Below are positions 58,001 to 64,000 of a stretch of 64,000 nt of DNA, piece by piece. The position numbers and the translations under genes were made by a program. Origin of the DNA: Porphyromonadaceae bacterium H1 (GTDB lineage: Bacteria; Bacteroidota; Bacteroidia; Bacteroidales; Paludibacteraceae). Numbering within the stretch: the first letter of the stretch is position 1; every line of letters starts with the position of its first letter. Location of the stretch: positions 1 through 64,000 of the forward strand of contig BDEJ01000043.1 of NCBI GenBank assembly GCA_001653155.1. The letters are read 5' to 3'. Below the pieces are notes generated by a model. That model had not been told where the DNA came from, did not search any database, and saw nothing but the letters and a program-made list of their open reading frames with translations.

Positions 58001-58133
58001 GCTCGCTCGAAGTACGATCTTTTACTACTCCCGAAACAGCGACACGCTGGGCATGAAGACCGGCCACAAACAGCAGCAATACGGCCAACAAACTTAAACA
58101 GCGAAGTGCTTTTTGTTGATTTATGAACTTCAT
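55074..58133 (-). CDS. SusC/RagA-type TonB-dependent transporter without STN domain (PUL2)
   Basis: The 1,019-residue protein has a signal peptide (to LHAQ). A carboxypeptidase-regulatory-like domain follows (about 30-110, VSGVVKDRTSSEPLYGVSV). The TonB-dependent plug (GYGAVKKKDATGSISAIKPDE; VLKDASATAIYGSRASNGVI) and the barrel come next. The end AYPRSMTTILGLTYNF is typical of SusC. Unlike the PUL1 SusC it has no STN domain, so it should not signal through an anti-sigma factor. It imports alpha-glucan fragments into the periplasm. The 203-bp region upstream holds a promoter and a palindromic LacI-type operator. Confidence 0.95.
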   Translation of the reverse strand: MKFINQQKALRCLSLLAVLLLFVAGLHAQRVAVSGVVKDRTSSEPLYGVSVIEKGTTNGAMTDIDGRFSLSLTSSSSVLVVSYLGYNPKEIPVESNTFFNILLEEDTRLLDEVVVIGYGAVKKKDATGSISAIKPDELNKGLNLNPQDALQGRVAGVNITSNDGAPGGGAQIRIRGGSSLKASNDPLIVIDGMPMSNESVKGVGNPLSVINPNDIESFTVLKDASATAIYGSRASNGVILITTKKGTVGSKPSFSYSGNLSASTLVKRLEVMSGDELRNYASQLKLSAENMKYLGQANTDWQNQIYRMGIGSDHNITMSGGLKSMPYRIGLGLTYQDGIIKTSNMHRGTLSGSFTPTFFDKHLSLNINFKAMYVGNRWADAGVVGAALAMDPTQPVYDTTFSEFGGYFQRPDNANFGDPSWKYKSNSQATANPLATLMHKNERSRSYQLLGNIDMQYKVHGFEDLSLHLNLAGEYGDGSQRNIIDRHSFSNNYYGWDETERKFKYTKTLSAYAHYSKDLSKKQSFDIMVGHEYQHYLREKGEKNGWGIYPDTYPDVSKRGQKFDPRHDAFGKQLFLASFFGRMNYSAFERYLLTLTFRTDGSSYFAPDRRWGLFPAAAFAWKINEETFLRDFKALSDLKLRLGWGITGQQELGLNEAPYLPVYDKNKEYAHYPVGDDSAGAYSYLGTYRPKAINRDITWEKTTTYNVGVDYAFLNGRISGSLDAYYRLTTDLINEVDIPNGTNFSNKAVANVGSLSNTGVEFAVNARAIDSKDFSWDISFNATYNQNRIENLTLSNDPNYHISLGGVSSGVGNTILVHKKGYPASSFFVYETQRDADGNFHFVDRFVDGQITGLDRYVHKSAQAPLFFGFSSTFNFRKWDLSLFMRSKLGNYVYNDYLSSSLRGVERTNIVSAKSGGFSNVSKAAYAVFYGEGFRSDKLNDWYLADYLVEDASFLRLDRATLGYNPNSKLRVYLTVQNPLVLTGYRGLDPEVIKDNVLGIDNNAYPRSMTTILGLTYNF

Positions 58134-58222
58134 GTGATATGATTTAATTGTTTTTATTGAATTAGCCCCTTCCGGCTCTCAGGCTTCGCCAAGCAACTCT
58201 AACACCGGAATCAAGCAGAATG

Positions 58223-58252
58223 CAAATATAAAGCATTCGGCATGTGAGCAAT
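58223..58252 (-). promoter_or_regulatory. Promoter of the susC operon (PUL2)
   Basis: On the minus strand TATATTTG (58230 to 58223) fits the -7 consensus TAnnTTTG, and ATTG (58252 to 58249) lies 18 bases upstream, near the -33 position. It is about 90 bases before the susC ATG. Confidence 0.6.
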
Positions 58253-58285
58253 GGCTCTTTCCGGAAATAAAACAGAAAAAAGCAG

Positions 58286-58299
58286 TGCAAACGTTTGCA
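58286..58299. promoter_or_regulatory. Palindromic LacI-family operator upstream of susC
   Basis: TGCAAACGTTTGCA is a perfect 14-bp palindrome with a central CG, the shape of LacI/GalR-family operators. It lies upstream of the susC promoter, with its centre about 40 bases above the -33 box, a position that suits activation or looping more than simple blocking. The LacI-type regulator gene is at the end of the same row. Confidence 0.75.
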
Positions 58300-58336
58300 A
58301 GCTGTCCGCACTCTTTTTACCGAAGCAAGTTAAGTC

Positions 58337-59716
58337 CTAATTCTGCTTAATCAGAACCAGATACTCCCAGGCATCAAGCCTGTTGGGAAGAGCTGCATAT
58401 TCCTCTCCGCTGAAATATTCACGGTAGGTGCTTCCCGACAGAACAGCCGAAGTTGAAAACTCCAGCGAAGCCGCTGAAAGATTGAGCAACACGATCAGTT
58501 CCTGCGAAGCCTTCGTACGACTGAAAGCTAAAATCCTCTCGGGCTCCGAGGTGGGAATACGGTGGAAAGCCCCGCCTTCCTTACCGGCTTTGAGCAGCTC
58601 CTGACTGTGTTTAAGCTCATTCAGAGCCTTGTAAAAAGCTGTAGTTTCATTGTCTTTAAAAGAAGGTATCAGGTCCTTTTCGAAAAAAAGCAAACGTTTG
58701 CGTAAACCTACTTCCTGTCCGGAGTAGATGAGCGGCATACCGTTAAGGGTGTAAGTCAAAACTGCAAAGGCCGCTACACCGGCTCCGTAGCGTTCGTATT
58801 CCGTACCGTTCCACGAATTTTCATCGTGGTTGGTAAGAAAATTCATCTTATACGCATCTGGACAAAGCAGAGTGTCGTTTTTGAACAGATAGGCCTCTAT
58901 ATCTTTCACGTTTTTCTCTCCTTTGGCCACGGCGTTCATGATGTGCATCAGCTCCCAAGCATAATCGGCGTCAAAAGCGAGGTTGAGAAGTTCCGGCTTT
59001 TCGGACTCAGCAAGCATGAAAAGTGGTTTTATCTCATTGAGTTCAGCCCGTGCCTGCTCCCAAAAAGAGGTCGGAACTTCGTAGGCTACATCGCAGCGGA
59101 AGCCATCGATATCGAAGTTTTCAACCCAAAACCTCATGGCATCGAGCATAGCCCTACGCAGGTCTTCGTTGTCGTAGTTCAGTTTCGCAACATCCGTCCA
59201 GTCGTAAGGAGCAACAGGCCTGCCAAGACTATCGCAAACATACCAGTCGGGGTGCTCGTGCAACCAATGGCAGTCCCAGCCACTGTGATTAGCTACCCAG
59301 TCGAGCATCACCTTAAAACCCATCTCATGGGCCTTTTCTACGAGTCTTTTAAAATCGACCAAAGTCCCGAATTCGGGATTCACTGCCTTGTAGTCGCTTA
59401 TAGCGTAATAGCTTCCCAAGCTTCCCTTACGTTTGGTTTGAGAGATAGGGTGGATGGGCATGAACCACAGGATGTCAACACCCAAGTCGCGCAAACGCGG
59501 AAGGTGGCGCTCAAAAGCCTCAAAGCTGCCTTCAGGGGTATATTGACGGACATTGACTTCGTATATAACAGCCGAACGAGTCCACTCGGGATGCTCCACC
59601 CTACAAGGGTCATCGGCCGCTTGCTTAGTTTGAGAAGAGCAGGAATAAAAGAGCCAGGATAAGAGCAACAAGCCCGTAACATATTTCATATTCATTTTTC
59701 TAAACAGCTTCATCAT
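58337..59716 (-). CDS. GH13 alpha-amylase-family lipoprotein
   Basis: The signal ends LFYSCS. The frame starts at 59716, but ATG codons at 59713, 59695 and 59689 are also possible. The GH13 barrel has VIYEVNVRQYTPEGSF, MLDWVANHSGWD, nucleophile Asp209 in GFRCDVAYE, acid/base Glu237 in MLAESEKPE and Asp298 in NHDENSW. All catalytic residues are present. The protein is short (459 aa) and lacks extra N-terminal domains. It is probably attached to the outer membrane and cuts maltooligosaccharides or starch. It follows the MFS gene by 17 bp. A second copy of the operator palindrome lies inside its 3' third. Confidence 0.92.
   Translation of the reverse strand: MMKLFRKMNMKYVTGLLLLSWLFYSCSSQTKQAADDPCRVEHPEWTRSAVIYEVNVRQYTPEGSFEAFERHLPRLRDLGVDILWFMPIHPISQTKRKGSLGSYYAISDYKAVNPEFGTLVDFKRLVEKAHEMGFKVMLDWVANHSGWDCHWLHEHPDWYVCDSLGRPVAPYDWTDVAKLNYDNEDLRRAMLDAMRFWVENFDIDGFRCDVAYEVPTSFWEQARAELNEIKPLFMLAESEKPELLNLAFDADYAWELMHIMNAVAKGEKNVKDIEAYLFKNDTLLCPDAYKMNFLTNHDENSWNGTEYERYGAGVAAFAVLTYTLNGMPLIYSGQEVGLRKRLLFFEKDLIPSFKDNETTAFYKALNELKHSQELLKAGKEGGAFHRIPTSEPERILAFSRTKASQELIVLLNLSAASLEFSTSAVLSGSTYREYFSGEEYAALPNRLDAWEYLVLIKQN
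58690..58701. promoter_or_regulatory. Second operator copy inside the GH13 gene
   Basis: GCAAACGTTTGC is a perfect 12-bp palindrome identical to the core of the operator at 58286-58299. The two centres are 403 bp apart. Here it encodes part of the segment RKRL of the amylase. It could be an auxiliary site for DNA looping, or coincidental. Confidence 0.5.
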
Positions 59717-59733
59717 TCGTAAGTTTCCGATAG

Positions 59734-61038
59734 TTATTCTTTCTCCTTAATAAAGATAACACAAATTGCAGCCAACACCAAAGAGCAACCGGCTGCAACA
59801 AGCATCATAGGTTGCGAGTTACCGAGCAAGAGCAGGATAGCTCCTCCGGCAAGTGCCGCAACAATCTGCGGGATACAGATCGTTCCGTTGAAGAGTCCCA
59901 GATAAGCCCCCATATTTTCGCCCGACAGAGCGTTTGTAAGTATGGTGAAGGGCAGCGCCAACATCGCCGCCCAAGCGCATCCTATGAGACTGTAAGAAAC
60001 AAATAGCCCATAGGCATCGTGCACGAAGTAGGTGGACACAAAGCCAGCAGCTCCCAGCAACAGGCTGAGGGAATAGGCCATCTTCTTACTGCGAAAGAGT
60101 GGTATAAGCAAAGCCCAAAGCACCGATGCCAAGCCTTGTACGGCAAAAAGAACACCGACCCAGTTTCCGGCCTGCTGGTATTCGGCCGAGCCGCTATCAC
60201 TAACACCCCATACGTTGTCGGCAATCGCCCCATTGGTGTAAGTCCACATGTACATAAAAGCAACCCAACTGAAAAACTGTACAAGGCCAACCGTCCAAAA
60301 CACCTTCGGAGCTTTCCGCAGCAAATGAACTATATTTGTTTTAGCTGCTTTAACCTGTTGCTCGTCGATCCCATGAAATCGGGCGTATTCGGCAGGAGGC
60401 ATCTCCTTCACCTTGCGCACGGTATAAAGCACGCAAAGAATAAGTATGCCTGCGCCGACGTAAAAGGAATAAATAACCGAATCGGGAACAACCCCCGGTT
60501 CAGCGATATTGCGTATTCCCAACCAAGTAAAGACAATCGGGAACAGAAAACCCAAGACACTACCGGCGTTTACCAAAAAACTTTGGATGGAGTAGGCAAA
60601 GGTCTTCTGCTTCTCGTTCACCATGTCGCCAACAAGCATTTTGAAGGGTTGCATTGCCATATTGATGGAGGTATCAAGCAACATCAAGGCCGTAAGCCCG
60701 AAAATCATCGCCGCTCCTACGGTCATACCGAAACTGCCGGCATTGGGCAGCAGACACATGACCACTACGGCAGCCAGCGCTCCTCCCAGCAAGTATGGTA
60801 TTCGGCGTCCGAAACGGGTCCAGGTACGGTCACTCAGGCTGCCTACGATGGGTTGAACGATAATTCCCATGAGGGGAGGAAGTATCCAAAAATAAGAGAG
60901 TTCATGAGGGTCGGCTCCCAAGGTGGCGAAAATGCGGCTGATATTCGCACTTTGCAAGGCATAAGCTATCTGAACTCCAAAAAATCCGAAGCTTAAGTTC
61001 CAGATTTGCCAAAACGAAAGATTGGGTTTGCTATTCAT
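59734..61038 (-). CDS. MFS sugar permease (SLC45/maltose-type)
   Basis: The 434-residue protein has twelve transmembrane segments. The loop between segments 2 and 3 is VGSLSDRTWTRFGRRIPYLLGG, the MFS signature in the wording of the SLC45/GPH-like disaccharide transporters. The N-terminus LSFWQIWNLSFGFFGVQIAYALQ is typical of Bacteroidota permeases next to starch genes. It would bring maltose or short maltodextrins across the inner membrane, probably with protons. It lies between the neopullulanase gene (20 bp) and the GH13 lipoprotein gene (17 bp) on one transcript. Confidence 0.9.
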   Translation of the reverse strand: MNSKPNLSFWQIWNLSFGFFGVQIAYALQSANISRIFATLGADPHELSYFWILPPLMGIIVQPIVGSLSDRTWTRFGRRIPYLLGGALAAVVVMCLLPNAGSFGMTVGAAMIFGLTALMLLDTSINMAMQPFKMLVGDMVNEKQKTFAYSIQSFLVNAGSVLGFLFPIVFTWLGIRNIAEPGVVPDSVIYSFYVGAGILILCVLYTVRKVKEMPPAEYARFHGIDEQQVKAAKTNIVHLLRKAPKVFWTVGLVQFFSWVAFMYMWTYTNGAIADNVWGVSDSGSAEYQQAGNWVGVLFAVQGLASVLWALLIPLFRSKKMAYSLSLLLGAAGFVSTYFVHDAYGLFVSYSLIGCAWAAMLALPFTILTNALSGENMGAYLGLFNGTICIPQIVAALAGGAILLLLGNSQPMMLVAAGCSLVLAAICVIFIKEKE

Positions 61039-61058
61039 ATTACAATCAATGTGTTTTC

Positions 61059-62972
<1,914 letters not shown>

Positions 62973-63023
62973 TCAAAATAAAAGCAGTCAGGATTTCCCG
63001 AGACAAGCGCTTAATAAACATTT

Positions 63024-64000
63024 TCATTCGATTCTTCGTGTCGTTTCGCGCAAAATCATGGTAGTGCGCACCAGTCTGTTTTTCGTTCTCTCGCCCCCCT
63101 GGCCCTTTATATGCTCGATAATCAATCTCATTGCCTCCTCTCCTACCTTCTGTGGATGCTGGTCCATAGTCGATAACATAGGATCGGTATCCTGCGATAT
63201 GTTGGAGTTGGAAAAGCCGAATATCGACACTTCTTCGGGGACTTTCAGCCTCAACTGCTTGGTTGCACACAGTACTCCGGAAGCCGTGTAATCGTTCATT
63301 GCCATAAAGGCATCGGGACGCAAGTCGGACTGTAGTAAATCCATAGCCTCCTGATAGCCCAATTGTTTGGTATCGGCTTGGCGTATCAAGTTTTCATCAA
63401 CCGGAAGACCGTACTTTATAAGAGCATCGAGGTAACCGTTGCGCCGATTCTTCGATATCTCCAAATTCAGGGTTGCACCGAGAAAAGCGATACGCCGACA
63501 TCCGCTTCGAATCATGTAATCTACTGCCGTAAAAGTACCGTAATAATCATCCACAACGACCTTGCTCGAATCAATCCCGGTACAAATCCGGTCAAAAAAA
63601 ACAAGGGGTATTTCACTGTCCACCAACTCTTTGAAATGTCGGTAGTCCGTCGTGGTTTTTGCCATCGAGACCAACACACCGCATACACGGGCGTTAATCA
63701 AAGTCTGTATGTTATGCTTCTCCTTCTCGCTGTTTTCCGAAGACTGACAAACGATGACCCGGTAGTCTTCCTCTTCGGCCACCATCTCCATCCCGGAAAG
63801 AACGGAGGAAAAGAAATGATTAGCCAACTCGGGCACAATGACACCGATGATGTTCGATTGCTTGGTGCGCAAACTTAAAGCAAGTGAGTTGGGTGTGTAT
63901 TTATGCTCCTTAGCATAATTCTGCACCATCTCTATGGTCTCACGGCTGATGTCGGGATGGTTGTTTAGTGCGCGGGATACGGTAGATACGGATATATTCA
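63024..64000 (-). CDS. LacI-family transcriptional regulator (5' end beyond the window)
   Basis: The frame runs off the right edge. Its first visible residues form the LacI helix-turn-helix (ISVSTVSRALNNHPDISRET) and the hinge (KYTPNSLALSLRTKQ), so only a few N-terminal codons are missing. The rest is a periplasmic-binding-protein-like ligand domain (IGVIVPELANHFFSSVL; VFFDRICTGID; FMAMNDYTASGV). Such regulators sense sugars in the cytoplasm. Its binding site is probably the palindrome at 58286-58299. The start is not visible. Confidence 0.93.
   Translation of the reverse strand, partial: NISVSTVSRALNNHPDISRETIEMVQNYAKEHKYTPNSLALSLRTKQSNIIGVIVPELANHFFSSVLSGMEMVAEEEDYRVIVCQSSENSEKEKHNIQTLINARVCGVLVSMAKTTTDYRHFKELVDSEIPLVFFDRICTGIDSSKVVVDDYYGTFTAVDYMIRSGCRRIAFLGATLNLEISKNRRNGYLDALIKYGLPVDENLIRQADTKQLGYQEAMDLLQSDLRPDAFMAMNDYTASGVLCATKQLRLKVPEEVSIFGFSNSNISQDTDPMLSTMDQHPQKVGEEAMRLIIEHIKGQGGERTKNRLVRTTMILRETTRRIE

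Noticed and set aside
60019-60996. 325-codon open frame on the plus strand
   Set aside because: Antisense to the MFS permease gene; no hydrophobic or domain pattern.
63005-63012. AAGCGCTT palindrome before the SusA-like gene as a LacI operator
   Set aside because: Only 8 bp and unlike the 12-bp core upstream of susC; too weak to call.

Overview
The window looks like a chromosomal segment of a Bacteroidota (order Bacteroidales) organism. The evidence is the SusC/SusD outer-membrane pairs, promoters of the TAnnTTTG (-7) type, an ECF sigma/FecR pair, and secreted proteins with C-terminal type IX secretion (T9SS) sorting domains. T9SS use and the Porphyromonas-like IS5-family transposase fragment at the left edge point to a Porphyromonadaceae/Tannerellaceae-like lineage rather than Bacteroides proper. 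The genus is an inference; there is no rRNA in the window.

Layout. 1-260: tail of an IS5-type transposase and a perfect hairpin. 412-14751: accessory and housekeeping genes on the plus strand: an unknown lipoprotein, a TlpA-like thioredoxin protein, a giant alpha-2-macroglobulin lipoprotein with an intact CxEQ thioester motif, a threonylcarbamoyl-AMP synthase, a polyprenyl-phosphate sugar transferase, a ClC channel with CBS domains, radA and tRNA-Lys(CUU). 15138-39456: a 13-gene polysaccharide-utilisation locus (PUL1) on the plus strand: ECF sigma factor, FecR anti-sigma, SusC with an STN signalling domain, SusD, two DUF4832-type lipoproteins, two very large T9SS-sorted metallophosphoesterases with beta-helix modules, a T9SS-sorted CBM9-like protein, a SusE/F-position lipoprotein, a GH31 enzyme, a GH109-like NAD-fold protein and a heparan-glucosaminide-acetyltransferase-like membrane protein. 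39589-44658: priA, dnaN, a DEDDh exonuclease and a small secreted protein. 44750-46807: metG on the minus strand. 46945-64000: a minus-strand alpha-glucan (starch-type) locus (PUL2). Reading 5' to 3' it runs LacI-type regulator (cut by the right edge), SusA-like neopullulanase, sugar MFS permease, GH13 lipoprotein, SusC, SusD, SusE-like, GH53, T9SS-sorted GH13 and a MurG-like glycosyltransferase.

How the parts work together. PUL2 is a coherent starch/maltodextrin system: surface binding and cleavage (SusD, SusE-like, GH13), TonB-dependent uptake (SusC), periplasmic hydrolysis (SusA-like), inner-membrane import (MFS) and LacI-type control through a perfect palindromic operator upstream of susC, with a second copy 403 bp away inside the neighbouring amylase gene. 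PUL1 is controlled differently, by trans-envelope signalling (STN to FecR to ECF sigma). It carries an unusual mix of predicted phosphoesterases, alpha-glycosidases of the GH31 and GH109 types and an acetyltransferase-like protein. That suggests a phosphate-bearing or amino-sugar glycan (host or microbial) as substrate, and it is the most interesting candidate for an undescribed system here. All functions are inferred from sequence alone.
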